From Limonium bicolor (lineage: Eukaryota; Streptophyta; Magnoliopsida; Caryophyllales; Plumbaginaceae), in NCBI GenBank assembly GCA_023374045.1, contig CM041779.1, positions 267,850,131 to 267,914,130 on the forward strand: 64,000 nucleotides of DNA, written 5' to 3'. A program made the translations under genes and the position numbers. How positions within the stretch are numbered: position 1 is the first letter of the stretch; every line of letters starts with the position of its first letter. Shown one piece after another: positions 12,432 through 24,105 of the stretch. A model generated the notes under the pieces. It made no database searches. It saw only the letters and a program-made list of their open reading frames with translations, and had not been told where the DNA came from.

Positions 12432-15400
12432 ATCCCGTACTGATTCGGTCTCTTAGCGACTGAGGTCTCTTCCCATAGAGCCTCTTATCTTCTTTCTCAT
12501 ATTTGTTTAATTAGGAATGCACTTCCAGTTCCTTAAGGAATGGGTAGTGTGCTTCCGGTGAAATCTTATCTAACCAGATCCAGACTACTGGCATAAATGC
12601 ACAGTTCGTCTACCATCTTATTTCTTTACTTATACTGGTCTTAAGTCATAAATCTAATTGCCTCCGTGTCAATATTTGACGGCTCATACATAACTGTCGC
12701 TTACCGCGCACCATGACTTAATCCCCTTATATTAATATTGTACTCACGACCACTACTACCGTGGTAGCTGGCCTTTACCACGTTGCCCATTGATGGCGCA
12801 ACTACTTGCTCATTTACTCTAACATCTTATCTTATGTTCAATCCCTTCTTGGTGTAAACACACTGGGGGTTCTCTAATTTCGGTGTTTGGCGGTTGTCAT
12901 ACCGTGCTGTAAAATGGTTATCTCTTAATATGAAGGTGTTCTGCTTCAATCTCAGGTTCGTAAGTAGGTCAGTTTCTCTCACGTTCTTCCATCTCTTGTG
13001 ATGTTATTTACCAAGTAATTTTACCGGTTACTGAAGAAGTCATCCGTTTACTCACAAGCTCTTCTGAGCGTTGATCACTTGACGTGTCATTCTGTGCACT
13101 CACCATGTTCATCTCTGACGATTACTAATTCCAAAATCCTGGGTGTTGGATATGAGGTCTGTCTCTGCAGCCTTTCTTATTACTCAAGTGTATTCGGTAT
13201 GTTCTAAGGTAATCTCAAAGTTACGGTTTCCATTCTCTAACAAAAGCATATTATATCTCTAACGAGTGAAAGCCCTTTTTGAGGGGTTTATTCCCACTCA
13301 TGGCTTCACAACAAGGAGAGGTATCCCCACCCTAAAGGCATGGTTCGTTCTCCGCTCCTGCCAGTGTACTATCTCATTGTTCTCATTGGTACCCCTTTCT
13401 TGGTAATATTTTCCCCAATCTAAGTTATAGGTTTGTAACCGTTCACATGTACACATTGTAGTTCCTTCATGGCTTGAATCAGGTCTTTTACAACTTACTG
13501 CGCCTTGAGCTCTGATGTGGTTAACATCCTTGGCTCGTAGGCTCTTAGTGTTTAATGCCTCAGTCCATTACTCGTACTCTCACTCATCTGTAGGTCATTC
13601 TTAAAGGTTTTTGTTTCCTTGAACACTATCCACCATTAGATTATATAATAAATGTAGTATTGGGTTTCATGGTAAGTTGTTGTGTCCTGCTTCCCGCTAT
13701 GGAAGTTTATTCAGGCATTCTGAGGTTACTTAGTGTCTTTGTCAATACTGTCGTTTTATTAGACCGATGTCTTTTAGCAAATAAGGATAAGTTCGTATTA
13801 GGCTTTTGCCTTACGGTGTCCAAGTTGGATATCATCCTGTCATCTTATGCTTCCATCCAACGCTTCGTTCAACTTCCGTTGACTACGCCACCCGTTGATG
13901 ATTGTTCATATTTGGGTGTTAATGAGTTAGGCAAACAGTATTAGCTGTCATTCATCAGTTGTTCGGCTCGACTATGCCCGCTCTGTGGGGGTAGTCCTCT
14001 GAGCTTCCTTCTGTCGGGATTTTATATCTTTAATCCTTAGCAGATTACTGCTTAAGTTTATTCCTCTTGTCCCTGTTTCCGGGGTTCACTAACATCTTCA
14101 TTGTAGAATGTTTGTTATTGGTATTCTTAATGATCAATCTGGGAGTCTTATCCCATCCTTGTTGGAAGTCGTTCGGTCGACTGCCTTTATTGTATCTCTT
14201 GATACATTCCATGTATGTTGTTACTCACGTAGTGTTTTTGCTCGGATTATTGAGCGATCTCCTAGGTTCCTCCTTGAGATCCGGGTTTGGTGTTCTTACC
14301 GCACTGTTGGTTGTTGTTGTCGTAGTACATTGTACTGTTGCTAATATTCATATGGTCTAATATTTCGTCCAAGTTCCGCTCCCGGCTGACTGGTGTGTCA
14401 CCTCATCTCATCATGGTCAGGCCGTCGGGCCTTTCCAAGGTCTTATTCTTCTGTTCTTATGGATTTACAATCCGGTATTAATATGTGTTACAACTGTAGC
14501 GTTCTCCTATCTTGCCATGATGGCTTTCTGTAGCTTAACCGTGGTAGCATTTGCTATGGCATGCGCCTGCAGGATGGTTATTGGTACAAGGTACATTGGT
14601 AGCGATACTTCTTTCTAATTTCCATGTAATTGGTAGTCCTCGGGACTCCTTCGACGTTCTCTTGTTTAGGATAATTAGCCATCCGGCAATTTCCTGGTTA
14701 TTTTTTATTGTACTGTCACTTATCCGGGCGTTCCCCTTTCTGAGGGAACCCCTTATTATTTCCTTACGTCTTAGTCCTCAATCCTGTTTCCACATATTTT
14801 GTCGTGGTTACTAAGTACTGATTCTCCTTTAGGCACTACATCGTAGTCCTATTCTGGTATACAATTGTTTGTATTTCCACTGTCATCCGCGTTATGTCGG
14901 CCAGGTTTTGTAACCTTTCTCATTGTATGGGGTTTGGAGTTCCCATTTCTAACTGGACTTTCCAATAATCTTAACCCTCATGCTTGTATCATCCCACTGT
15001 TATGCTCACTCGGACCGCTGTCCGGTACTCATGTCGCTTATCTTTTCATATCCATTGCACTCGTAGTGCTTTTCTTATCATTAGTGTTGCGGTGTAACTC
15101 GACTGCGTAGCATGTCGACCCATGTTGCCGGTAATTACCGTTCCCTTACTGGTAGAATTCCCTTGATAGCGCCTGTTTCACCGCTGCGCCCCAGTTAGAA
15201 CGTTCAAGCTCTCATAAACGGTTATTCAACAAAATGTTTCTCGTATTGCTTACTGTTAACTAACTGCCAGATCGGGTTTTTCCTGAGTAAGAGAAGGCTT
15301 TCTTCTCTCTGGCGTTTGTTCCACATATTCAGGGTTAGGGATGTGGAGGGCGGGTCTAGGTACTATGGATATCCGGTAAACACCGGGAAGTCCTAGCTAA

Positions 15401-15516
15401 TGCACCTCTCTCTCTATCACTCAACCCTTAACCCATAACTCAAACTCAACCTCTGTATTCTCCTAAGTTCGGTAATTCCTGTCATCAGAGCGTAACTACG
15501 CTCTGATACCACTTTT
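12432..15516 (-). mobile_element. Element C, partial non-coding internal domain
   Basis: On the minus strand it begins at a PBS next to LTR C and runs to 12432, where element A interrupts it. Its first several hundred bases align with the internal domains of A and B (GGGTTAAGGGTTGAGTGATAG, the GGGTCGACATGC patch and others). No gag or pol reading frame is open, so C is a third member of the non-autonomous class. The remainder, with polypurine tract and 3' LTR, must lie left of the window or be lost. Confidence 0.8.
15486..15511 (-). other. PBS (15500-15511) and overlapping hairpin, element C
   Basis: The minus strand reads TGGTATCAGAGC 5 nt inside the LTR end. The PBS 3' half pairs with a downstream arm (15486-15505: CAGAGCGTA, 2-nt loop, TACGCTCTG on minus). 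Compared with A and B, the stem changes GCGA/TCGC to GCGTA/TACGC with pairing kept. Confidence 0.88.
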
Positions 15517-18500
15517 TGTAACACCCCGTCTCAATCCAATCGTGGTTATCACAAACTTATCACCTTAAATACAAACGTAGCAGCGGATTCAATTACATTC
15601 CAGGACCTTGCCACGGTCTGACTAACAGAATATACCGAACATTAGTACTTACAAGTCTTAACCAAATAAATATCCTTCTTACAATCCCCTCACATCCTAT
15701 ACAACTTACTAACTCAAAAAGCCATACGAGTGTACATGCGCAACTCGTAGGCCACACTTAACCCGTAACGCTTGTACCCCATTTTACTCTCGCGACGGCC
15801 GCCTCCTGACGTTCACCTGTGTAGTAAAAACATCCCCCAAAGGGGGTCAGCACGGATGCTGGTACGATCCTCTCATGGCCCCCAAGCTAACGTGGCTACG
15901 ACGACTAATTGTCGATAGCATGGAGGTTGATTAGATGCACAACGTAATAGAAAGTGCAGTAAACAACAATCCAAATATGAACAATTAAAGTTCAAACATA
16001 ATGAATGACTTAAATGCGTTCCCTTAATTAGAGAGTTAATTATTCAACTCCTTCAGTTATGTTTCCTCTTAATCTTAGTCCATCCTTATCTTACCTCAAT
16101 CTTAGTCTTATCTTAGCCTTAGAAACAACCATCCTTTAAAAAGGAATGGATGTAGCTTATCTTAATCTTATAATACAAACCATCCTTTAAAAAGGAATGG
16201 TTGCAACTTATCTCAAACCTTATCTTAATCTTTGAATACAAACCACTCTTTAAATAGAAATGATTGCATCTTACCTCAATGTTTATTTTTGTCGGGTCAA
16301 AAGCAACCCTAGCCAATGAACTATTAACTCCATTGGCTGAATAAACAACTTATCTTATAATATAGGATTTAGGTGATCCTACCGCACCATCTTAATGCCT
16401 CCTACCTTGGACTGTATGTCCAACGTAGCTGAGCCGGCAACCGACCCTAGGCAACAAGTCCGAAGACAAGTCCTTAAGCGGAAGTCGGATCTGCTATAGA
16501 TACCGACCCCCGTTTTCCTTAGCATGCATGACCGGAGTCAGTCCCGGGTTCCTCACTCCCCCCTTAAGTTCCAGTTAATAGAAGTCTCAAGACAATGTTT
16601 GTTGGTTAACGTCTTTCGGTTTATAACAAACTAATATTAGGGAGCGTTCCTTAGTCTCACTGAATTCCTTACTAAACGTTGGTTAGTAAGTTCTCATGGT
16701 AAGTTGTGTTAGTTTTCAAACATCACACAACAATACAATAAACATAATGTTCCGGTTGCATGCTTTATCTTGTTTAGTGGGCACACAAAAACAAATAGCA
16801 CACAAGCCGAGGGACACCTCGTTAGCAAGCAGGTCACAAGAAGAACTGTACCGTTCACCGTTGGTCGTTTCGGTTGCTTACTCTCCTCCGGAGTCCAAAC
16901 TCTCAAGTCCTAAAACATTGATTCAGTTTTAGGTTATTAATCACTTAACTTAATTAAACTTATTTAACTTACTTAACTTACTTAACCCTTAATGATCCCC
17001 ACCTAACACCTCTTAAGTCTTACAACTTAATCTTACAAACTTAACCTTAAACTTTTAAGCTTACACTTAACTTAATCCCTTAGGTCTTTTTACCTATAGT
17101 AATCATTGCCTCCTTAATGGGGTACCCTTAATACCACTAAACTCTCTTAGGGTTTCTTTTTTTTTTAAGTCTTAAGGGTCGTCCGACCCACCGTCCGACC
17201 CACCAACTGGGTCGGACCCTTCCAGAAACTTTCGGGTTTGAAAAACTCCACTTGTCCGACCCATGTCCGACCCAACCAACTGGGTCGGACCATTCCAGAA
17301 ATCCTCCCGTCTTTTAAAACTCCTCCGTCCAACCCACCGTCCGACCCAACCAACTGGGTCGGACCGTTCCAGAACCCTTCACTGGCGTCTAACAGAGGTC
17401 GTCCGACCCAAACTTGGGTCGGACCCCTGGGTCGGACGCCACCAGAACATGTCCAAAAATTGTTAAATCTTCACCAAACTTCTCCTAAAGCCTCATAATG
17501 TGTTCTAACATCATTTAGACCCTTAAACCCAACTTTAATCATCCTCCAAACTTATTAAAATAACCTCCAAAGATCTTCTTGAACATTTACTAAATTCTTG
17601 CAAAAACTCCTAACGCTTATCATATAGTTCCTTATATTCCCAACTTGGAACCTCACTAAAACTTCAACCAACCCTAGTGCTCCCTCCTTAACAGTTTGAC
17701 CACTTCATAAACTTCATTTTTCCATCTTTAATTCATCCATCTTTCCTTTGCTAAACCTCCCAAGGTTATCTTGCATTTCCATGCACCAATTTCTCTTATT
17801 TTCATTTGTTACTCATCACTCCTAAACTCTTGAGCTTACTTATACATTTCTTTCCATTACCTTAACACCTTGACATTGTTCTTCATTTACCTTAACCATG
17901 CAACACCCTCCTTAGACATTTCCACTTCTTTTATGCAACTTACTCACCATTCTCATAATCATACCCTCTTATACGTTTCTAGTCATTTTCCTTGACGACT
18001 TACAACCTTCTCCTACAGTTTTCACTTCCATCACCCAAGTCCACACATTACCATTGAAACTAAACCTTACTAGCCCACTACTAACATCACCACCTCTTAC
18101 ACAAACTTCCCGAAACTCTCACCGTTTTACTTTCTAGTTCATACCTAAATCATCTCAAAGCATTTTACATCATTTCCTCCAGGTTTTTGCACAAGTCTTA
18201 CATTCCTCATACCATGATTTTAGTGTGTATAATACACTCACCAATCCTCTAATTCCTCCTAGACATCTCTAGGTCATTCTCATCCTCAAGAACTTCTTAG
18301 TTAACTCATTTCCACTCAAATTCCTCTTAATGATCCCTAGTGAACCCTAGGTAATATCAATTCACAACCATCACTTAAACACTTCTTTTTCTACTCAAAT
18401 TTCACCATAGCTCATCTAGTATATTATCATGCCCATAAGCATTGTTTTCCTTATTCAACCATCTCATACACATCAAGTTTTTTCTCATCATATTTTCTCA

Positions 18501-20176
18501 CCCAAATCAACTCATTCACAACAAACTCAATATATTGTAATAATCTTAAATTGCATAGCACCAAGGCTCTTAAATGACATGGCTCTTAGGCCCTTAAATG
18601 ACTTAAACTTAAACACTGAATTTCCCACATATAAAAGCCTTCAACCTGCAAATACACCCATCAATCTCATAGTAGTTACAATACTCTTAAAATCCATCTT
18701 AAACTTATATTACTAACTCATTCTCATTGGCTCCTTAGTCACAAGTTCACAAGCTTGTTTAAACTATTTTTCCTAGGTTATATAACCCATTACCTAATGT
18801 AAGCCCTAGGCTACATTGGTACTCCTCTAAAACACATTCCTTAAACCTTAAACCACCAATAGGTAAGTAACTTACCTTGCTTTCTCAAGCTTATCTTATC
18901 TTCCTCCTTAGACCTTCTTCTTGAATGAACATCGGCCACCACTTAAACTTCCTTTTCCCATGTTCTAACCAATATTCAATGACTCACATGAGTACTAAAC
19001 AATACACTAACCTTAAGGAGTAAACCCTGGGTTAAAAATGTGTTCTAAGGTTTTGAAATGAATGTTTTACCTTGGAGTCTTAAGATAGGCATGGATATGA
19101 ATAAATAAGGACCTCCTCTAGCCCTTGGAGAATAGAATTAAGCTAGAACAATGGATAAAACAAGGCTCCATGAGAAGGTAATTTTCGGCCATGTAGAAGA
19201 AATGATGGAAACATGGTTTTTCTTACATTTTCCTTACCTTGAATGAATGGAGAACCAAATGGGCTCTTCAAACTTGATTTTCCTCCATCAATGGAGTTTT
19301 CTCATGGCACCAAACTTGAGCTTTGAAGGATTTGAGAAGATAGGAAGATAGGTCTTGGCCTAACTAAGAGAAATCTATACTTGGTTTTTGATTTGGAGCA
19401 AAGATGAACACTTGGTGAGCAATTGAAGGTGGAGCACCCATGGATGGAGCTCTCTCGGTTTTGGAGCAAGAGAAGAGAAGAAGAAACCGTGGGAAGAAGA
19501 GAAATGAAGAGAGAGAAGAAGAAAGGTAGGCTAATATAAGATATTTGCTTTATAAAAGTAAATAGTAACTCCTTTTACTTATCTCTTCTTTCTTCCTTAT
19601 TTGATGAAGTATATGGTGACTCATCCTTAGAAAACCGGCCCCCTCTTTATAACCAAGATATTTATGGTCTTGGTTGACCAACTAATTGACTCATATTGAT
19701 TAAAACTTAAACTAGTCACTATTTGGCACTATTCACAAATTAGTGCACATATTTCTGAAACTTTTGATTTCCCATTGATTTAGGCTTCCTAATGTGATAC
19801 TAATTAGTAAAAAATTTGATTAAAGAGTAATGATGGACATTTAGCCACTCAAAACTCAATTCTAAGACAATTTCTCAAAAAGGTGCTTTAAGGAGTCTTA
19901 AAGCACATTTTGTGTTTAAGCTTGTTTTTGAGCTTGGTTTTCTTTGATAATTGATTTAAAATGCCTATTATCATAATACTAAAGTCTTATAATGGTATTT
20001 GGGTGCTAATCAAAGTCACTCCAAGCTTAGAGCACGTTTTTGCCTAAATTGCCCTTAAGGCATTTTCTTGTGTTTTCCTTGGTTTAAATTGCCTACTAAT
20101 CTTTCTAAGGCATATTTTAGTCTTACTACATCATAAATTGATGTTTAATTAGCATACTTAGGTTTGGGGTATTTCA
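15517..20176 (-). mobile_element. Element C, 5' LTR (4660 bp, minus strand)
   Basis: On plus it starts TGTAACACCCC and ends GGGGTATTTCA, the reverse complements of the family termini. Large parts match the Tekay LTR (for example the block around 16380-16560 against 21110-21290), so C uses Tekay-type LTRs although its internal domain is non-coding. It contains the palindrome minisatellite at 17181-17437. On minus, a TTATAAAGCAAATATC motif followed by a CT-rich stretch (about 19440-19560) could be promoter and leader. C is inserted in the Tekay 5' LTR. Confidence 0.9.
17181..17437. repeat. Palindrome minisatellite in LTR C
   Basis: Repeated GTCCGACCCA and TGGGTCGGAC words in about 75-bp units with TTCCAGAA spacers, the mirror image of the Tekay array because the LTR is on the minus strand. 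Short frames across it are by-products of the repeat. Confidence 0.85.
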
Positions 20177-21985
20177 GGTCCGACCCAAGTTTGGGTCGGA
20201 CGGCCTCTGTTAGACGCCAGTGAATGGTTCTGGAATGGTCCGACCCAGAGGATTTGGGTCGTACATGGGTCGAACGGGTGTGTTTTAAAGGGCGGTTAAA
20301 TTTCTGGAATGGTCCGACCCAGTTGGTTGGGTCGGACATGGGTCGGACAAATGAGGTTTAGAAGACGGAAAATTTCTGGAATGGTCCGACCCAGTTGGTT
20401 GGGTCGAACATGGGTCGGACATGTGGAGTTTTTCAAACCCGAAAGTTACTGGAAGGGTCCGACCCAGTTGGTGGGTCGGACGGTGGGTCGGACGACCCTT
20501 AACACTTAAAAAAAAAAGAAATTTTGAATTCTAAGGATGATACTTGGTAATAAGGTATACCATTGGTAGGGTAGTAATGATTAGAACCCTAAGAACCTAA
20601 GGGATTAAGTTAAGTTAAGTAAAAACCTTAATGTTTAAAGGGTAAATTTATAAGGTTAAGTGGTAAGGATTTAAGAGGATATCCAATGGGAATCTTTAGG
20701 GACTAAGTGAGTTAAGTAAGGTGCAAATAACTAATGGCCTAAAAATCAATCAATGATTTAGGTTTGTGAATTTGGACCCCGGAGAAGGTTAACGACCGAC
20801 GATCGACGGTGAACGGTACAATCTTTGTTGTGACCTGCTTGCTAACGAGGTGTCCCTCGGCTTGTGTGCTATCTGTTTACTTGCTATGACTAAGACAAGA
20901 TAAAGCATGCAACCGATTATATTTGTTCTCGTTGTGTATGTGTTTTCTTTACACTAACCCACGAGACTTGAGATTGTTACTAACCGAGTTTAGTACTTAC
21001 TGAGTTAAGAATAAGAGTTAAGTATTGGTGATTGTTGGTTAATACCCGTTAAGGTTTAACTAACATATGAAGTTTAAGATTTCTACTAACTGGAACTTGA
21101 GTGAGGAAACCCGGGACTGACTCCGGTCATGCATGCTAAGGAAAGGGGGACGGTATCTGAATCAGATCCGCCCTCCGCTTAAGGACTTGTCTTCGGACTT
21201 GTAGCCTAGGGCCGGTTGCCGGCTCAGCTACGCTGGACTCCCGTCCAGGGTAGGTGGCATTAAGATGGTGCGGTGGGATCACCTAAATCCCAGGTTTGAA
21301 ATTAAGCTACAACCATTCCCTTCCAGGAACGGTTTGTATACTGAGAATAATTTGAGGTTAAGATTAAGGTAAGGTAAGCAACTGAGGTTAAGGAATTCAG
21401 GACTAAGGAGGGGGTTACTAACCCACTTGATAAGGGAACGCTTGTGTCGTTCATTGTTTGTGAACTAAGTATGTTCATCTGTGGATTGTTGTTTATTGCA
21501 CTTCATATCATGCTTGTGTATGTAATCAATTTCCATTCTATCGACAATTAGTCGTCGTAGCCCCATTAGCTTGGGGGCATGAGAGGGAGTACTAGCATTC
21601 GTGCTGACCCTCTTTGGGGGCTGTTTTTTTTTTTACACTTGCAGGTAAGAGGCCCATGAAGACATACCACGAGAGTAGGAGCGGTTAGACTTAGGATGGG
21701 TTGTTTATTTTGAGTACGGGTTGCGCTTGTGCCCCCGTCTGTTTATATTGAAACTGATGTAGGTTTTATTATGACTCTTAGTTTATACCTGGTTGTGGTG
21801 GTATTTTGGTTAGTGGTACTTTGGTCGGTTTTTCATTTTGGATAAGTGTTGTAATATTATAAGGCCGGTATGTTCTAACGATCAGACCGTGGCAAGGTCC
21901 AGGTGTTTGTTATTTCCGCTGCGACGAATTCGATTAAGCATTCAGTTTTGCGATAACCACGATTGGCTTTGGATGGGGTGTTACA
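20177..21985 (+). mobile_element. Tekay-type element, truncated 5' LTR
   Basis: Nearly identical to 43559-45359 (3' LTR), beginning abruptly inside the palindrome minisatellite exactly where LTR C starts. It ends GGGTGTTACA at 21985 before a PBS. The missing 2.36 kb corresponds to 41201-43558 of the 3' LTR and should lie on the far side of element C. Near the end is the conserved hairpin plus T-tract plus TTGCAG|GTAAG block (about 21600-21650). The two LTRs differ by a few substitutions and small indels, for example a 28-bp difference near 20410. Confidence 0.92.
20178..20493. repeat. Palindrome minisatellite in Tekay 5' LTR
   Basis: Four units of about 76 bp built on GTCCGACCCAGTTGGTTGGG and TGGGTCGGAC, the best-preserved version of the repeat in the window. 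Confidence 0.85.
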
Positions 21986-22220
21986 AAAAGTGGTATCAGA
22001 GCGTAGTTACGCTCTGATCAAGAAATATCAAACATGAGTAACCACCGAGTTAGGATATAAGATAAGGAATAAGTGATGGGTTAAGGGTGTGAGAAGTTAG
22101 AGTGAGTGGAGTCAGATGACCACCCGTAAGGGTGGATCGTCTTTACCGTCTACGGACGTTATAAATTCGTTAACCGAAACAGTGGTGGATACGAATCTAA
22201 TGTGAGATATGCTTGTTCAG
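21986..22220 (+). other. Tekay leader: PBS (21991-22002), PBS hairpin (21997-22016), 5' UTR
   Basis: TGGTATCAGAGC starts 5 nt after the LTR. The inverted repeat CAGAGCGTA/TACGCTCTG overlaps its 3' half. The leader shares GAGTTAGGAT and GGGTTAAGGG patches with the leaders of A and B, supporting common descent. A CCACCC-GTAA-GGGTGG hairpin lies at about 22119-22134. It ends at the gag ATG (22221). Confidence 0.85.
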
Positions 22221-22862
22221 ATGGCAGGACGTCCTAGAGGAGGCCGAGGTCGTGGCCAGGGCGATGATGCTTCAGGGATACCGGGAGGGCAGACGATCGC
22301 CGAGATCGTAGCTGCCGCATTAGGGCACATGGGCTATTAGCCTGGTGTTGGTGCACCACCTCCACCGCCACAACCCAGGGAACCAAATTGGGTGAAGAGT
22401 CTTGCAGACCTTCAACCAGCACACTTTAAGGGGGAGACCGATCCCGCCAAGCTGGAGGCGTACATCTCCGAGCTGGAGACCGCCTTTGAGACCCTTGATG
22501 TCCCTGCTGGGATCAAGGTGCATCTGGCTGCTTTCTATCTGAAGGGGGCGGCAGGCGATTGGTGGAAGCTGGTGAGGGCCGAGCATGTGGCCAGTCCAGA
22601 GTTCGGCTGGGAGCAGTACACCGCCTTGCTACGAGCAAAGTACTACCCTGCCCATGTCCAGACGAAGAAGAGCTTGCAGTTGGATGCGCTTAAGCAGACC
22701 GACAAGATGACGGTGGACGAGTATTACTCAGAGTTCACCGCCTTGCTCCGTCTTCTGCCAGGTCTTGGATATTCAGACCAGATCCTAGTGGACCGCTTCT
22801 ATGGCGGGCTTAGCCATCGACTCCGCTACGGCATGGGGCCGACGAGTTACACTACCTTGCAG

Positions 22863-22948
22863 GTAATAAGAATGATTGAGATTCGAGTAAGTAAATGAGT
22901 AAGACTTAGATTATGAGAAATAAGAGTGACTAATACTGTGGAAAGCAG
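22863..22948 (+). other. Predicted intron 1 in gag
   Basis: CTTGCAG|GTAATAAG to GGAAAGCAG|GAGTGC. Removing these 86 bases joins ...TTLQ to ECYHAAAKVE in phase 0, giving a continuous gag capsid end. Without splicing the frame stops inside the intron. Predicted from frame only. Confidence 0.7.
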
Positions 22949-23201
22949 GAGTGCTATCATGCCGCTGCTAAGGTTGAGATAACCGTCCAGCTGAGGGACG
23001 AGGAGAATGCTAAGAGGAAGAATGCTGGTAAGAGCTCGGAGAGTCAAGGGCAAGGAGGGTACAAGAAACAGAAGTACCAGCCTCAGGCCCAGAAAAATCA
23101 GAACCCAAAAGGGAAGGAGGAAAAGGAGAAGGCTCCGGAAGAGCCATTGAAACTGACGTACGCATACGCAGCTACACCCCTGCGCTCTAGGGCTCCAAAG
23201 G

Positions 23202-23280
23202 GTAAGGAATTGGTATTGAATGAGTTAAGAAACAATTAGTAACCGTTTGAGATGTGAGTATTGATATTGTGAATGATCAG
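23202..23280 (+). other. Predicted intron 2 in gag
   Basis: CCAAAGG|GTAAGG to GAATGATCAG|GATCTG. Removing 79 bases joins ...RAPKG to SETEKGAGG in phase 1 and brings the two zinc knuckles into the gag frame. The unspliced sequence contains in-frame stops. Confidence 0.7.
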
Positions 23281-23621
23281 GATCTGAGACTGAGAAGGGA
23301 GCCGGTGGTGGCTACCAGCGACGCTACATCTGTAGGTGGTGTCACAGGGACCACCCCGGGCTCGATTGCAAGGGGAATAAGGTGGAGTGCAACTATTGTG
23401 GGGTTTACGAACACCGAGCATATGAGTGCTACCGGAACCCCGCTAGCAGAGCCTATAGGCCCGATACCAGGGGCAAGGGCAAGACCGATCAGGGAGCTGG
23501 ATCTGACGGTCAGAGGAAGTGCAGTAGGCTGCAGACAAGAACCCACGGGTGACCCAGAAGTCAGGACCCACACTACACTTGGTGGACCGGGACGATGAGC
23601 CTGAACCCTCATCGAGGCCAG

Positions 23622-23753
23622 GTACCGCTATAACCACTTAGTAATATAATTGTCTGCTTACCGCATTATCATGCATGTTTGGTGAATAATTGAATTAAGT
23701 AAGAATGAGATGAGATTAGAACTTAAGTAAGATATAACCTACTACCATTTTAG
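23622..23753 (+). other. Predicted intron 3 between gag exon 3 and AlkB exon
   Basis: Donor GGCCAG|GTACCG, acceptor CCATTTTAG|GAAGC, phase 1. Spliced, it gives ...SSRPG then SFNICYP, continuous with AlkB. The same donor is also phase-compatible with the acceptor at 37551/37552 upstream of protease, allowing an alternative Gag-Pol junction. Confidence 0.6.
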
Positions 23754-24105
23754 GAAGCTTCAACATCTGCTATCCAATGTCATTTACACCTAACCCGGAG
23801 CACACCGACATCGAAACCATAGACTTTCCAACCGAACAATGTCAGGTTATCCGCCCAGGTATGGTCTTATTAAGGGGATACCTGACACCCGAAGCGCAAA
23901 TAGCCATCATCAGGAAATGCAGTCAACTAGGAATGGGACCGGGAGGTTTTTACACACCGGAGTACCCAGGGGGAGCAAGGATGAGATTAAAAATGATGAG
24001 CTTAGGCAAGGATTGGAATCCGTATGCCAAGAACTACCAAACCACGAGGATGCACGATGGAGTCTCACCACCGGGGATACCCGAAGAGTTCCATCCAGTT
24101 ATTAC
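23754..24105 (+). pseudogene. AlkB-like dioxygenase, N-terminal part, captured in Tekay element
   Basis: First half of a plant AlkB-homologue (Fe(II)/2-oxoglutarate-dependent nucleic-acid demethylase family; closest in my recall to plant ALKBH1-like proteins). Frame: SFNICYPMSF, then IRPGMVLLRGYL, GMGPGGFYTPEYPGG, RLKMMSLGKDWNP and IPEEFHPVIT. These blocks (RPGMVLL-GYL, GPGGFY-P-Y, RLKMM-LG--W-P, IPEEF) are hallmarks of the plant family N-terminal region. It is uninterrupted until element B, which inserted with duplication of ATTAC (24101-24105). The second half resumes at 36964. It lies between gag exon 3 and protease on the same strand, so it appears to be element cargo. The exact demethylase substrate (RNA or DNA, m1A, m6A or other) cannot be told from sequence. 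Confidence 0.8.
24101..24105 (+). repeat. Target site duplication of element B (left copy)
   Basis: ATTAC immediately precedes TGAAATACCCC of the 5' LTR and recurs at 36964-36968 right after the 3' LTR: a perfect 5-bp duplication, as expected for Ty3/gypsy integration. Confidence 0.95.

Larger units (their letters stand above)
22221..23621 (+). pseudogene. gag: Tekay gag (capsid and nucleocapsid), three exons, broken
   Basis: Structural protein of the retrotransposon particle. From ATG 22221 the N-terminus is MAGRPRGGRGRGQ, then a Pro-rich linker and a retrotransposon-gag domain (HFKGETDPAKLEAYI, AAGDWWKL, DEYYSEF; exon 1 codons about 65-214). Frame analysis gives exon 1 22221-22862, exon 2 22949-23201 (Lys/Gln-rich), exon 3 23281-23621, with GT-AG introns that restore the frame. 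Exon 3 has two zinc knuckles: CRWCHRDHPGLDC (spacing C-x2-C-x3-H-x4-C, one short of canonical) and CNYCGVYEHRAYEC (canonical CCHC). Lesions: TAG at 22338-22340, and a frameshift at about 23505-23560 (frame 0 ends at TGA near 23598, while exon 3 continues in another frame as TQKSGPTLHLVDRDD). The start is the first ATG after the leader, as expected for a chromovirus. Confidence 0.85.

Noticed and set aside
13660..15110. Hydrophobic plus-strand frames of 78-97 codons (13660-13944, 14067-14360, 14551-14814, 14865-15110)
   Set aside because: They lie antisense to the internal domain of element C, are not conserved in A or B, and owe their hydrophobicity to T-rich sequence.
23505..23600. Programmed ribosomal frameshift in gag
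   Set aside because: No slippery heptamer or clear pseudoknot. The copy has several other lesions, so a simple indel is more likely. Intact relatives would decide.
23254..23612. Alternative open frames over the gag zinc-knuckle exon
   Set aside because: They are shadow frames. The frame with two CCHC-type knuckles is the real one.
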